Shown: positions 7,491 to 16,846 of the stretch, piece by piece
Layout of the letters: each line of letters opens with the position of its first letter
Position numbering within the stretch: the first letter of the stretch is position 1
Assembly (NCBI RefSeq): GCF_029892685.1
Contig: NZ_JARXVD010000009.1
Span: 62,001 to 126,000 of the forward strand
DNA length: 64,000 bases
Direction of reading: 5' to 3'
Origin: Mycobacterium sp. OTB74
GTDB taxonomy: Bacteria; Actinomycetota; Actinomycetes; Mycobacteriales; Mycobacteriaceae
Made by a program: the position numbers and the translations under genes
The notes under the pieces: generated by a model
The model's input: only the letters and a program-made list of their open reading frames with translations
The model's database searches: none
Told to the model about the DNA's origin: nothing

Positions 7491-9932
7491 CTAGATCATG
7501 TCCTTGCTGGTCAGCCAACGCATCACCGGCCAGCCGATGAACACCGGCAGCCAGCATGTCAGCACGCGATACAGCAGCACCGACGGCACCGCGATGGCCG
7601 CAGGCAAGCCGAATGCGGCCAGACCACCGATCAGCGCCGCTTCAACCGCGCCGACACCGCCGGGCGTCGGCGCCGCTGACGCCAGCGTGCCACCGATCAT
7701 CGTCACCACACAGACGGTGACAAACGATGTCGACCCACCGAATGCCTCGATACTCGCCCACAATGCCAGCGCCGCGCCGAGAGTGGTTGCGCCACAGCCC
7801 AACACGATCAGGGCAAGCCGCTGGGGTTCGCGGGCCAGTTCGATAAGGTCGGCCCAGACCTCGGTGAGTCGTGGCCGCACCGCGGTACCCAGCCAATGCC
7901 GGGCCCGGGGCACCAGCATGACTGTGCCGATCACGCCCAGGGCCGCGCCCGCGATTAGATACAGCGTCGTGGATGACGGCACGAAATGCGACAGGTTGGT
8001 CGACGCTCCGGCCGCCGCGCTGAAGAAGATCAACAACGCCACGTGGGTGAGCACCTGGACGGTCTGCTGCAGCGCCACCGCGGCGGTGGCGCGCAACGCG
8101 CCCAACCCGGCCTTCTGCAGGAACCGGGTGCTCAATGCCAGGCCGCCGACGCCGGCCGGGGTAGTAGTCGCCGCAAATGTGTTGGCCACCTGCATGATGG
8201 TCAAGTTCCTGAAGTTCACCGACTCGGACGCGCTGGCCCAAAGCGCCGCGGCTGCACCGACATACGTCAGCGCCGACACCGTCAGCCCTAGCAACGCCCA
8301 CCACCAGTTGGCGGTCCGCAGTTCGGAGAAGAAGGTCGGCACCGTGCTGATGAACGGGTACGCCACGTAGACCAGGGCCACCAGCAACACCAGCTGGATC
8401 ACCTGGTTGCGGGTGAACCGGGTGATGGTCTCGGTCTGGATGCGGTCGGCGCCGGTCTGATGCTTGACCTCATCGCGGGCCGCCGAGATCACCGATCCAG
8501 AATCGGGAATCGACTCGCGCAGCCGTTGCGGCATGGCGCCTTTGGTCAATCGCCGCGACGCCGTCAGCACGGTGTCCTGATCGAACTGCGCGATGGCGGA
8601 CGTCACTGCCGGCTCGGCGCCGTACAACGCCGTCGTCGTCACCAACAACTGCGCTACGTCGGATTGCAGCTGGACGTCCGAGGCGCCGTACTCGGCACTA
8701 CCCATCCCGCCGAACTTCACCACTGAGTCGTCCACGGTGATCTGCGACGCCCGCAAATCACCATGCGAAACCTGATGTTCGTGCAGGACCCCGAGCGCGC
8801 GCCACACAGCTTCGACCGGTGTTTCATTGGTCAAAGGGATCCCGCGCGCAGGGGTGTGGGCGTACAGGGTCCAGCCACGATCCAGTGCCGACAACGCGAC
8901 CGTGCGCGTGTTCGCCAGGTCCAGATCACCGACCGCGATCGCCATCAGAGCCCGGTGCTCGACGGCTCGGCGCATCGAGGTCTGCAGGGGAGCTGTCTCG
9001 TCATTGCGCAGGGTGAGCTTGCGCCACAACTGGCTGACCGCGCCGCCCATCCGCTGGTTGGGCCCGTACAGCTCGACGACCGTGCGAGTGCCATCCGCAG
9101 AATCGGCGCTGAGTACCAGCGGCCCGGCACCAGCAGGACTGACCACCGTCAGCGCCGACACCACGAAATTGCGGCGCTGCAGTGCCTGCACCGCACCGGG
9201 CAGCGGCACTTCCAGCGCGGGGCTGCCACTGACCAGCACCACCAGCGCGCCGACGAACCAGCCGACGCCCAACCCCAGCAGTGTTCGGGCCGGCACGATG
9301 GCGCTGACCACCAGGTGGATCGGCACGAATGCCAGCAGCAGCGTCCACCACCAGCGCCGTAGCCGGGCCGGCTGCCAGGGCCCGGACACCGTGAGCACCG
9401 CCGCCAGGAACGCGATCCAGCGCGGGTCGTCCAGCAGCTGGGAGAACACGGTGTTGAGCCGGTCGGACAGGTCGAAATGCCAACGTGGTGCGGCTAGCCC
9501 GTTGGCCGTGATGGACAGGGCCAGCACCGCGATCAGGCCCGCGGCCGCGTAGGGCCCCAGCAGTTTCCATTGCCGCGACACCAGCAGGCTCAACAGGATG
9601 ACGAACGGCAACGCCAGGATGGCCACTGCATAGGCGAGGTAGACCAGGTTCGACGTGGTCGGTGACAGCACGCCGACCACGCGCGAGATCGACATCTCCA
9701 GCGCGATCCAGTCATTACGGGTGATCAGCGAACTGGCGACGACGATGACCAGGAACGCTGCGGCGGCCACCAACCGCAGGATGTCGTTGGTGCGTCGAGT
9801 GATCGGTTGCAGCAGGCTGCCTGAGACCGCGATCTCGCGTCCGTCAACCCGCATCGGTCCAGAATCCCAAGTACCTCGCCAGTTGGCGAAATTGGCACGC
9901 CGCGTCGCGACCATCGCGTCAGGCGGAGGCAT
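7491..9932 (-). CDS. Flippase-like multispan membrane protein with a kinase-like middle segment
   Basis: An 813-residue protein in three parts. Residues about 45-245 hold several transmembrane helices. Residues about 270-500 form a soluble segment with a kinase-like catalytic-loop remnant (HGDLRASQI) but no evident DFG, so probably a pseudokinase. The C-terminal 300 residues are a transmembrane domain of the lysylphosphatidylglycerol synthase/flippase type (motif TPGGVGAVEAALIGGLAAFGLPAA). It may move a lipid or lipid-linked substrate across the membrane; no substrate can be named. The ATG at 9932 overlaps the PBP gene by 14 bases and has GGGAG upstream, implying translational coupling; an ATG at 9854 is an alternative. 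Confidence 0.75.
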   Translation of the reverse strand: MPPPDAMVATRRANFANWRGTWDSGPMRVDGREIAVSGSLLQPITRRTNDILRLVAAAAFLVIVVASSLITRNDWIALEMSISRVVGVLSPTTSNLVYLAYAVAILALPFVILLSLLVSRQWKLLGPYAAAGLIAVLALSITANGLAAPRWHFDLSDRLNTVFSQLLDDPRWIAFLAAVLTVSGPWQPARLRRWWWTLLLAFVPIHLVVSAIVPARTLLGLGVGWFVGALVVLVSGSPALEVPLPGAVQALQRRNFVVSALTVVSPAGAGPLVLSADSADGTRTVVELYGPNQRMGGAVSQLWRKLTLRNDETAPLQTSMRRAVEHRALMAIAVGDLDLANTRTVALSALDRGWTLYAHTPARGIPLTNETPVEAVWRALGVLHEHQVSHGDLRASQITVDDSVVKFGGMGSAEYGASDVQLQSDVAQLLVTTTALYGAEPAVTSAIAQFDQDTVLTASRRLTKGAMPQRLRESIPDSGSVISAARDEVKHQTGADRIQTETITRFTRNQVIQLVLLVALVYVAYPFISTVPTFFSELRTANWWWALLGLTVSALTYVGAAAALWASASESVNFRNLTIMQVANTFAATTTPAGVGGLALSTRFLQKAGLGALRATAAVALQQTVQVLTHVALLIFFSAAAGASTNLSHFVPSSTTLYLIAGAALGVIGTVMLVPRARHWLGTAVRPRLTEVWADLIELAREPQRLALIVLGCGATTLGAALALWASIEAFGGSTSFVTVCVVTMIGGTLASAAPTPGGVGAVEAALIGGLAAFGLPAAIAVPSVLLYRVLTCWLPVFIGWPVMRWLTSKDMI

Positions 9933-11688
9933 GCAGGAAACTCCCGGTCACAGCCAGCGCCGGCGCCGATGTATCACCACCGACGACCAGCGTGGCGAAC
10001 GCGATGTCGCCGAGGATCCCGGCAAACCAACCGTGCGCATGGGTGTTGTCGCCGAACTCGGCCGTCCCGGTCTTGCCGCCCAATCCGTCGATGTCCTTGA
10101 GCGCCGCCGCGGTGCCGTCGGTGACGGTCGCGCGCATCATTCCCCGCAACGCGTCGGCAACCGGTCCGGGGATGGGGGCGGCAGGCGCGCTGGCAATGCT
10201 CTTCTGATCGGGCAGCAGGGTCGGCGTGACGGTGGAGCCGTGCGCCAGGCTGGCCTCGGCCACCGCCAGACCGAACGGGCTGACCGTGACCGTGCCCTGC
10301 CCGATGCCGTTCTCGACGCGCTGCGCTGGGGTATCGGCGTTGGGTACTTTCCCTGTCACCGTGGTGATGCCGGGGACGACGTAGTCGACGCCAATTCCGA
10401 AGGTGCGAGCCATGTTCGGCAACGCGTCGGCCGGCAGCTGATCGGCAAGCGTCGCCATAGTGGTGTTGCAGGAATGCGAAAACGCTTGTGCCAGTGGCAC
10501 AGTGCCCAGATCGAACTGATCCTCGTTCGGGATGGTCCGGTCTTCGATGGTCACGGTGCCCGGGCATGGTTCGGGGGTGTCGGGCGTCGCGAGCCCGGCT
10601 TGCAGTGCTGCGGCGGTGGTGATGGTCTTGAACGTCGACCCCGGTGGGTACAGGCCGGTGAACGAGACGGGTCCCTGTGCATTGGCCGCGTCGTTCTGGG
10701 CTGCAGCCAGAATGGCTCCGGTGCTGGGCGCGATGGCCACCAAAACCGTCGGGCGGGGATCGGTCGAAACGGCTTGCTGGGCCGCCAGTTGCAGCTTGGG
10801 GTCGAGCGTGGTCCGGATCGGCGTGGTTTCGCCAGCACGGGTCGAGGTCAGTTCGTCGGTGGGCCGGCCCCGATCGTCGACCAGATCAACCGACCAGCCC
10901 GCGGTGGTATCGATAGCCTTCTGCCAGATATCCGGCAGTCCGGAGATGGCGGGCGAGTGCAGATTCGGGTCGGCGGTCAGCAATGCGCCCTCTTTGGTGA
11001 CGGTGACGCCGGCGATCTGGTTCAGCTGGTCGGACACCTGGGCCAGGTCGGGTTCGCGCAGCTTGACGACGGTCTCGCGGTCGTCCTGATTGCCGTTGAA
11101 CTGGTTGCTGATCGAGTCGGGTGTGATGCTGGCGTCGAACCGCTGCAACACCGGCGCAAGCGCGCCGGCCGAATCGAGGTGGTCTCGGCTCAGCGTGACG
11201 ACGCCGACGGTCTGCCAGTCCAGCAGAGGCTGGCCGTTGCGGTCGACAACCGGCGTCAAAAGCGCCTTGTTCAGGCTGAATTCGAAGGTGACGCCAGGAC
11301 GCAGCTTGGGATGCAACACCGCCGGGGCCCAGCGGACCTTCCAGTCCTCGCCGACCTTGGTGGCGAGTGCCGTGGTGTCGTAACTGAATTGGCGACCCGG
11401 GCCGAACGTCCAGGTGTAGGACAGCTTGGCAGTCGAGGAGTTGTCACCGGTGGAGGGGGCCGCCTTGACGTCGAGAGTGGTGTCCTTGCCCATCCCGTCG
11501 AACATCGCCGAGAGCGCTGGGCCGGCCGCGGCGGCGTCGGTGGTGTGCGCCGCCGCAGCAGCGGCATCTTTTCGGTGCAGCGCATCGGCGAACGCGCTGA
11601 AGGCGTCCTGTGGCTTGGGGCTGCTCAGCAGCGAACAGCCGCTGACCAGCAGTGCGAACGTCAGCAGCAGGGCAATTCGTTTCGTCAT
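9919..11688 (-). CDS. Penicillin-binding lipoprotein (Rv2864c-like transpeptidase)
   Basis: A class B PBP of 589 residues. It has a lipoprotein signal (LLVSGC), a MecA-type NTF2-like N-terminal domain (DAFSAFADALHRKD), a dimerisation domain, and a transpeptidase domain with SxxK (GSTFKTIT), SxN (SHSCN) and KTG (KTGTAEFG). It should cross-link peptidoglycan on the outer face of the membrane. The N-terminal architecture matches the M. tuberculosis penicillin-binding lipoprotein Rv2864c from memory. An upstream extension of the frame to 12153 was rejected because the lipoprotein signal starts at 11688. It is coupled to the flippase-like gene downstream. Confidence 0.88.
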   Translation of the reverse strand: MTKRIALLLTFALLVSGCSLLSSPKPQDAFSAFADALHRKDAAAAAAHTTDAAAAGPALSAMFDGMGKDTTLDVKAAPSTGDNSSTAKLSYTWTFGPGRQFSYDTTALATKVGEDWKVRWAPAVLHPKLRPGVTFEFSLNKALLTPVVDRNGQPLLDWQTVGVVTLSRDHLDSAGALAPVLQRFDASITPDSISNQFNGNQDDRETVVKLREPDLAQVSDQLNQIAGVTVTKEGALLTADPNLHSPAISGLPDIWQKAIDTTAGWSVDLVDDRGRPTDELTSTRAGETTPIRTTLDPKLQLAAQQAVSTDPRPTVLVAIAPSTGAILAAAQNDAANAQGPVSFTGLYPPGSTFKTITTAAALQAGLATPDTPEPCPGTVTIEDRTIPNEDQFDLGTVPLAQAFSHSCNTTMATLADQLPADALPNMARTFGIGVDYVVPGITTVTGKVPNADTPAQRVENGIGQGTVTVSPFGLAVAEASLAHGSTVTPTLLPDQKSIASAPAAPIPGPVADALRGMMRATVTDGTAAALKDIDGLGGKTGTAEFGDNTHAHGWFAGILGDIAFATLVVGGDTSAPALAVTGSFLHASA

Positions 11689-11756
11689 GACCTTCTGAGC
11701 CAACCATGTCCCACTGGGAGTGCGTGGGATTGCCCTGGTTGGCCGAGTCGGCGGCA

Positions 11757-12683
11757 CTACCCGAAGCGCTGCGCCAACTGCTGTCGGTGGGCGGCAGGGG
11801 AGCCGTACAGCGAGCGGTTCAGCGCCGCCCGTTTGAGGTAGCGGTGCACGTCGCTTTCCCAGGTGTAGCCGATTCCTCCGTGCAGCTGCATAGCCTTGCC
11901 GACTACCTCGACAGCCATCTCGGTGGCGTACGACTTGGCCATGTGTGCAGGCGCTTCGGCATCCCGGCCGGCGGCGATGGCATCCACAGCTGCCGAAACC
12001 AACTGCCGAGCAACCGAAATCTTGACCTGCATGTCGGCGCACGCATGCTTGACCGCCTGGAACGAGCCGATGGCCCGGCCGAACTGGTTGCGGATTTTCG
12101 CATAGTCCACGGTCTTGGCGAGCATGGCCTCGGCGATGCCCAGGCTGTCGCACGCGATGGCGACTTCGGCCCGCTGTTGGAGGGACCCAGCAAGTGGCCA
12201 GGATTGCGTGATGGTCGCATCGTCGGCCTCGACGACGCCCAGCGATCGCGACTCATCCAGCACCGGCTGCTGAGTCACGGTCACCTGCGCGGTGACCACT
12301 GCATCGTCGGTGGCCAGTAGCAGAATCTCGGCCGCGGCATCAGGGACGAATTCGGCGCGTCCCGAGACCTTTCCGTCTGCTGCGGTGAACCCGGTGGCCA
12401 CTGCGGCCGTCGCACCCTGGGCGATTCGCTGCAGCACAACGGGATCGGTCACAGCCCCGACAGCCAGGACGGTACCGAGGAACGGCTGGTGTGCCGCAGC
12501 CCGGCCCATCTCTTCGAGCAGGATCGCGGTCTCGGCGAATGACGCCCCAGCACCGCCCTGGTCCTCGGGGACCTCCAGTCCGGTCCAGCCGGCGTCGACG
12601 ATCTGCTGCCAATCGGGTTGGGTGGCAAGCAGTTCGCGAGCGACCGTGCGGAGTTCGTCGTGGAATTCCTGCAGTTCGGTCAC
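11757..12683 (-). CDS. Acyl-CoA dehydrogenase, short (beta-like) subunit
   Basis: 308 residues of acyl-CoA dehydrogenase fold. The C-terminal half carries the family marks RNQFGRAIGSFQAVKH and HGGIGYTWESDVHRYLKR, but the FAD-binding QGFSEPEAGSD segment of full-length members is missing. It follows the large subunit with a GTGA overlap (start GTG 12683). Mycobacterial sterol catabolism uses such pairs as alpha2-beta2 heterotetramers, with FAD shared at the interface; by analogy it pairs with the 12680-13840 product. The substrate is unknown, probably a branched or cyclic acyl-CoA. Confidence 0.85.
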   Translation of the reverse strand: MTELQEFHDELRTVARELLATQPDWQQIVDAGWTGLEVPEDQGGAGASFAETAILLEEMGRAAAHQPFLGTVLAVGAVTDPVVLQRIAQGATAAVATGFTAADGKVSGRAEFVPDAAAEILLLATDDAVVTAQVTVTQQPVLDESRSLGVVEADDATITQSWPLAGSLQQRAEVAIACDSLGIAEAMLAKTVDYAKIRNQFGRAIGSFQAVKHACADMQVKISVARQLVSAAVDAIAAGRDAEAPAHMAKSYATEMAVEVVGKAMQLHGGIGYTWESDVHRYLKRAALNRSLYGSPAAHRQQLAQRFG

Positions 12684-13840
12684 GCTGGCTCCCTGGGCAG
12701 TCCGAGGCCGCGCTCGGCGATGATGGTCCGCTGAATCTCGCTGGCACCGCCCGGAATGGTCCACTCCCAGGATCCGATGAAATCCAACATCCACGCGCCG
12801 GATTCCCAGCCGCTGGACATCGGCTTGGCCAGCACGGTGTGTGCGTCCAGGCCGGCGATCTCGGCGCCGAAGTCGGTCATCCGTTGCAGCAGTTCGCTGT
12901 AGAACAACTTGATGATCGAGGCGTCGACAGGGCTGTGCGTCGTGCCGGAGACCATGTCGCGGCACAGCCCGCGCAGCCCGGTGATCTCGATCTCGAACTG
13001 CGCCAAGCGGTCCCGGACCCTGCTGTCCATGGCATCGGTGCGGCGGCATTCTTCGACCAGCCACCGGAACCCCGCGTTGCCCAGCCGCTCGGACAGTTCC
13101 AGCATGGTCATGCCCCGTTCGGTGCCCAGCGTCTCCTGCGCCACCTGCCAACCGGCGTTCTCCGGGCCGACCAGATTGGCTTCGGGTATCACGACGTCGT
13201 TCAAGAAGATTTCGCAGAAGTGCGAGTCGCCGACGGCGTTGCGGATCGGCCGGACATCGACACCCGGCGAGCGCATATCCATCAGAAAGTAGGAGATACC
13301 TTTGCGCTTCGGCGCATCCGGGTCGGTGCGCGCCAGCAGCAGGCACCAGTCGGCGTGCAATCCGCCACTGGCCCACAGCTTTTGGCCGTTGACCACGAAG
13401 TGGTCGCCGTCTCGGCGAGCAGTGGTACGCAGCGATGCCAGATCCGACCCGGCTTCCGGCTCGGAAAAACCCTGCACCCAGATCTCGCCGTCGAGAATCG
13501 CCGGCAGGTGCCGTTGACGCTGTTCCTCGGTGCCCGCGGCGAGCAGAGTTGCCGCGGCATGGTGAATCGAGACGAACTGCAACACAAGTCGTGGCGCGTC
13601 ATGGGCGGCCAACTCCTGGTACAGCACCACCTGCTGATCCACCGACATGCCGCCGCCCCATTCGGCAGGCCAGTGCGGAACGGCGAAACCGGCCGCGTGC
13701 AGCTGCTGGAACCAATCCTTCTGGAACTTCGCGAATTCGGCTTCGCTGACGCCGGTTTGCTCCCGTCGCCAGTTCGCCGGAATATTCTGCTGACACCACT
13801 GGCGGACGTGGTGGCGGAAGTCCTCGATCGGCTGGGTCAC
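12680..13840 (-). CDS. Acyl-CoA dehydrogenase, large (alpha-like) subunit
   Basis: 386 residues with the full acyl-CoA dehydrogenase domain order: N-terminal helices (IEDFRHHVRQWCQQNIPANW), the FAD/substrate beta domain with QGFSEPEAGSDLASLRTTA, and a C-terminal helical domain ending SEIQRTIIAERGLGLP. The start is GTG at 13840, overlapping the previous stop (GTGA); a longer upstream reading overlaps the preceding gene and is rejected. It is the third gene of a four-gene minus-strand operon that starts at the palindrome near 15.96 kb. Confidence 0.88.
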   Translation of the reverse strand: MTQPIEDFRHHVRQWCQQNIPANWRREQTGVSEAEFAKFQKDWFQQLHAAGFAVPHWPAEWGGGMSVDQQVVLYQELAAHDAPRLVLQFVSIHHAAATLLAAGTEEQRQRHLPAILDGEIWVQGFSEPEAGSDLASLRTTARRDGDHFVVNGQKLWASGGLHADWCLLLARTDPDAPKRKGISYFLMDMRSPGVDVRPIRNAVGDSHFCEIFLNDVVIPEANLVGPENAGWQVAQETLGTERGMTMLELSERLGNAGFRWLVEECRRTDAMDSRVRDRLAQFEIEITGLRGLCRDMVSGTTHSPVDASIIKLFYSELLQRMTDFGAEIAGLDAHTVLAKPMSSGWESGAWMLDFIGSWEWTIPGGASEIQRTIIAERGLGLPREPA

Positions 13841-14745
13841 GACAGCGCGGCCAGTCCGGTGCTGCCGATCCGGCGGGTCAACACATCGCGGGTCGCCGAC
13901 AGTCCCAGTGGCAGTCGGCGTAGCGGCTGGCTGTACCGGGACAGCCACGACAAGGTGGTCTCGTCGCAGAAGCCGGACGCGCCATGCAGTTGGTGGGTCA
14001 CCCGGAACACCACTTCGGCGGCTTCCAGGGCGGCCATCCGCAATGCCAGGGCGTCATCCAGGGCGTCGGCCCGATCCACGCCGATGCTCCAGAGGGTATG
14101 GCGGGCAAGCATTTCCAGGCCGCTGCGTTCGACCTCGCCGTCAGTCAGCTGGAACTGAACGCTCTGGAAGCCCGACAGGGTCTGCCCGAACTGCTTGCGG
14201 ATGCTCACGTGTGCGATGGCCAGATCCAGCGCCCGGTCGAGCATGCCCAGCAGCGTCCACACCGGCAGAGCCAGGGCCAGCGGCAAGTCTTTGGTGCCGT
14301 TCTGATCGACCGATTCCAGATCGAGGTCGGCAACAAACGCGGCCCCGGCGGGGCCGGCAGTTGCGATGCTGCGCTGACCATCCAGATCGACTGCCGCCCA
14401 ATGCTCTTTCAGTCCACCGATGGCGGCCTGTGGGCGCTGCGCGATGACGACCAGACCGTCAGCATCCAGATCGGTTGGCCGGGAAAGGCGTTCGGCAACG
14501 GGGTAGGGAAGTGCCCAGTAGCCGGCGCTGCGGCACAGGGCGGCCGCTGCCTCGAGTTGATCGGTGTCGGCACGGGGTTCTAGGTCCATGGCGCCGAGTT
14601 CATCGAGGATCGGGGTGATCAGTGCGGCCCGGGTGTCCGGAGCGACCTGTGCTTTGTGGACCAGCTCATCGCCGCCCGCGGCTTCGAAAGCCCGCGAGGC
14701 CTGGTGGCCGTACTCGACGGCTTCTTCGCTCAGTTCGATGTTCAT
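13837..14745 (-). CDS. Acyl-CoA dehydrogenase, short (beta-like) subunit
   Basis: 302 residues. The C-terminal half shows IRKQFGQTLSGFQSVQFQL and the VTHQLHGASGFCDETTLSWLSRY region, where full-length members have HGGxG. The N-terminal part is divergent and lacks the FAD-binding SEPEAGSD motif. It probably forms the heterotetramer with the product of the next upstream gene (14756-15937). It overlaps the following gene by 4 bases. Confidence 0.82.
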   Translation of the reverse strand: MNIELSEEAVEYGHQASRAFEAAGGDELVHKAQVAPDTRAALITPILDELGAMDLEPRADTDQLEAAAALCRSAGYWALPYPVAERLSRPTDLDADGLVVIAQRPQAAIGGLKEHWAAVDLDGQRSIATAGPAGAAFVADLDLESVDQNGTKDLPLALALPVWTLLGMLDRALDLAIAHVSIRKQFGQTLSGFQSVQFQLTDGEVERSGLEMLARHTLWSIGVDRADALDDALALRMAALEAAEVVFRVTHQLHGASGFCDETTLSWLSRYSQPLRRLPLGLSATRDVLTRRIGSTGLAALS

Positions 14746-14755
14746 TTCAGGCCGT

Positions 14756-15937
14756 TCATTTCGCTGCCAACATGGTGCGGGACAACAGAATCCGCTGCAT
14801 CTCGATGCTTCCCGACGACACCGTGGACGCCTGCGAGTAACGCCAGTGGTCCTCGACCTCGGCGCGGAACAGTTCGGCCTCTTCGGAAGTGTCCAGGTAT
14901 GCCGCGATCTCCATCAACACCTCGGCACTGTCCTGGTCCAGCTTGGTCACCGCGATCCGATAGCCGGCGGAGTCCTTCGGTGACACGGTGCCCGAACTCT
15001 GCAGCGCCACAATGCGATATGCCATTAACTGCGCGCGGCGACAATGGGTGAGCATCCGCGTCCAGCGGCCCTTCAGCTCATCGGGCACCTCAGCCCACCG
15101 GTCGCCTAAAACAGTTGGTGCTAGACGCAGCAGCCGGTCGCAGCGTGCATACCGGGCGATGCCGACCCGCTCGAATGACAGCACGTCACCAACGATGGAC
15201 CAGCCGTCGTCGACGGTGCCCAGCACATCAGCCTCGGTGACCCGCAAGTCATCAAAGAACACTTCGTTCAGGTGGTGCGGGCCCATCATGCAGCGGATGG
15301 GCCGTACCGTGATCGCCGGATCGGACATGGGCACCAAGAAGATGGTCAGCCCCTGCTGCTTCTTGGTCGCGGTCTTGTCCGGGTTGGCATACAGCGGCTC
15401 ACCGGTTTTGGTGGTGCGAGCAAGCAAGAAGATCCATTGCGCCATGGTGGCGTACGACGTCCAGATCTTCTGACCGTTGATCCGCCAGCCCTCACCGTCG
15501 CGAGTTGCGGTGGTGCGCAGCGACGCCAGGTCCGAGCCGGCCTCGGGCTCACTGAAACCCTGGCACCAGATCACCTCGCCCCGGGCGATCGGCGGCAGAT
15601 GCTTGGCCTGCTGTTCCGGCGTGCCATGGCGCATCAGCGTCGGCCCGACCCAGTTGACACCCATGTACTGCGCGCCACGTGGCTCGTGGTGGGCCCACAT
15701 CTCCTCGCGCACCACCGTCTGCTCCCACGGCGATGAGCCGCGGCCGCCGTACTCTTCCGGCCACGACATGCAGAGCAGGCCCTGTTCGGCAAGCAGTCGG
15801 CAGAATCCTTGTGCTGTTTCCAAGTCATTCGGGTCATCGGTGAATGCGCCCAGAAAGTCCTTTGGCACATGCTGTTTCACCAGACCGCGCAGTTCCGCGC
15901 GCAGGGCGGTGGCCTGGGGGCCCATCTCGAAGTCCAC
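14756..15937 (-). CDS. Acyl-CoA dehydrogenase, large (alpha-like) subunit
   Basis: About 393 residues, first gene of the four-gene dehydrogenase operon. FAD-binding motif QGFSEPEAGSDLASLRTTA, QKIWTSYATMAQW, and the C-terminal STVSSGSIEMQRILLSR are clear. Two starts are possible: a TTG at 15955 that lies inside the regulator palindrome, and a GTG at 15937 giving VDFEMGPQATAL. I chose the GTG because the operator would then sit wholly upstream. The divergent GntR-family gene and the shared palindrome make repression by that regulator likely, released by an acyl-CoA. Confidence 0.85.
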   Translation of the reverse strand: MDFEMGPQATALRAELRGLVKQHVPKDFLGAFTDDPNDLETAQGFCRLLAEQGLLCMSWPEEYGGRGSSPWEQTVVREEMWAHHEPRGAQYMGVNWVGPTLMRHGTPEQQAKHLPPIARGEVIWCQGFSEPEAGSDLASLRTTATRDGEGWRINGQKIWTSYATMAQWIFLLARTTKTGEPLYANPDKTATKKQQGLTIFLVPMSDPAITVRPIRCMMGPHHLNEVFFDDLRVTEADVLGTVDDGWSIVGDVLSFERVGIARYARCDRLLRLAPTVLGDRWAEVPDELKGRWTRMLTHCRRAQLMAYRIVALQSSGTVSPKDSAGYRIAVTKLDQDSAEVLMEIAAYLDTSEEAELFRAEVEDHWRYSQASTVSSGSIEMQRILLSRTMLAAK

Positions 15938-15952
15938 GCTCGGATCGTATGT

Positions 15953-15970
15953 CAATCCTTATAAGGATTG
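15953..15970. promoter_or_regulatory. Perfect 18-bp palindrome, probable GntR/FadR-type operator
   Basis: CAATCCTTATAAGGATTG is a perfect palindrome in the short gap between the acyl-CoA dehydrogenase operon and the divergent GntR-family regulator, 16 bases before the regulator start. Its position allows control of both directions. Confidence 0.8.
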
Positions 15971-15985
15971 CTAGTATTGATTTTC

Positions 15986-16753
15986 ATGGCGCGAGGACGC
16001 ACACCGCAGCAGCGCATCGCCGAAACCATCGCCGCTGACCTGCGTGAGCGCATACTCGCCGGCCGGGCGCATGACCATCTGCCCACCCAGGACCAGCTGG
16101 TCACCGAGTTCGGGGTGAGCTTTCCGTCCGTCCGCGAAGCGTTGCGCATCCTGGAGACGGAAGGGCTGATCACTGTCCGGCGTGGCAGTGTCGGTGGAGC
16201 CGAAGTCCACCGCCCGGACGGCGCTTCGGCGGCCTACCACCTGGGCCTGGTGCTGCAGGGTGAGGGCGTGACGCTGGGCGATCTGGCGTCGGCGCTGCAG
16301 CGCTTGGAGCCGTTGTGCGTGGGCGAGGTGGCGCGTCGCGCTGACCGGTTGACCGCGGTGGTGCCTGCGTTGACCGCCAATGTCGACGCCAGTGCGCTCG
16401 CCGTCAATGACGGGGTCGAATTCACCCGGATATCCCGCGAATTCCATGATCTGGTGGTCGCTTTCACACCCAACGAGACCATCCGGCACGTGGTGCGCTC
16501 GCTGGTAGCGCTCTGGTCGGCGCAGGAACAGCAGTGGGCCGCGGCGTTGACCAAGCGAGGGGAGTACCCGTCGACCACCGAGGCCCGCGGCGCGGTGCGG
16601 ACCCATCGGAGATTGGTCGCGGACATCGAGGCGGGGCGGGCCGATGATGCCGAGCGCATCGCCCGTCGGCACCTGGCCGCTACCCAATCTTTGTTGCTCG
16701 AGCGGTTCACCGACGACGTGGTGAGTGCGGCGCCGGCCCGGCGGGCAAGGTAG
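15986..16753 (+). CDS. GntR-family (FadR subfamily) transcriptional regulator
   Basis: 255 residues. The N-terminal winged helix-turn-helix is typical (RIAETIAADLRERILAGR, LPTQDQLVTEFGVSFPSVREALRILETEGLITVRRG). The C-terminal FCD domain (residues about 95-235) binds small acids or acyl-CoAs in relatives. It probably represses the divergent acyl-CoA dehydrogenase operon and itself from the 18-bp palindrome. The ATG at 15986 removes a short hydrophobic extension that would overlap the operator. Confidence 0.88.
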   Translation: MARGRTPQQRIAETIAADLRERILAGRAHDHLPTQDQLVTEFGVSFPSVREALRILETEGLITVRRGSVGGAEVHRPDGASAAYHLGLVLQGEGVTLGDLASALQRLEPLCVGEVARRADRLTAVVPALTANVDASALAVNDGVEFTRISREFHDLVVAFTPNETIRHVVRSLVALWSAQEQQWAAALTKRGEYPSTTEARGAVRTHRRLVADIEAGRADDAERIARRHLAATQSLLLERFTDDVVSAAPARRAR

Positions 16754-16846
16754 CGACAAACCATCCCTGTTAGTGGGATATTCGCTATCGCGCGCGCCGA
16801 TACCACGGTTCAATGCGCGCACGTTCCCAACGACCGGAGGTCTTTC

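Noticed and set aside
11689..12153. N-terminal extension of the penicillin-binding lipoprotein
   Set aside because: The lipoprotein signal peptide starts at 11688, and the extension overlaps the acyl-CoA dehydrogenase gene.
12684..13376. A fused 539-residue acyl-CoA dehydrogenase
   Set aside because: The N-terminal 230 codons of that frame are antisense-like Arg-rich sequence within the large-subunit gene; the real start is GTG 12683.
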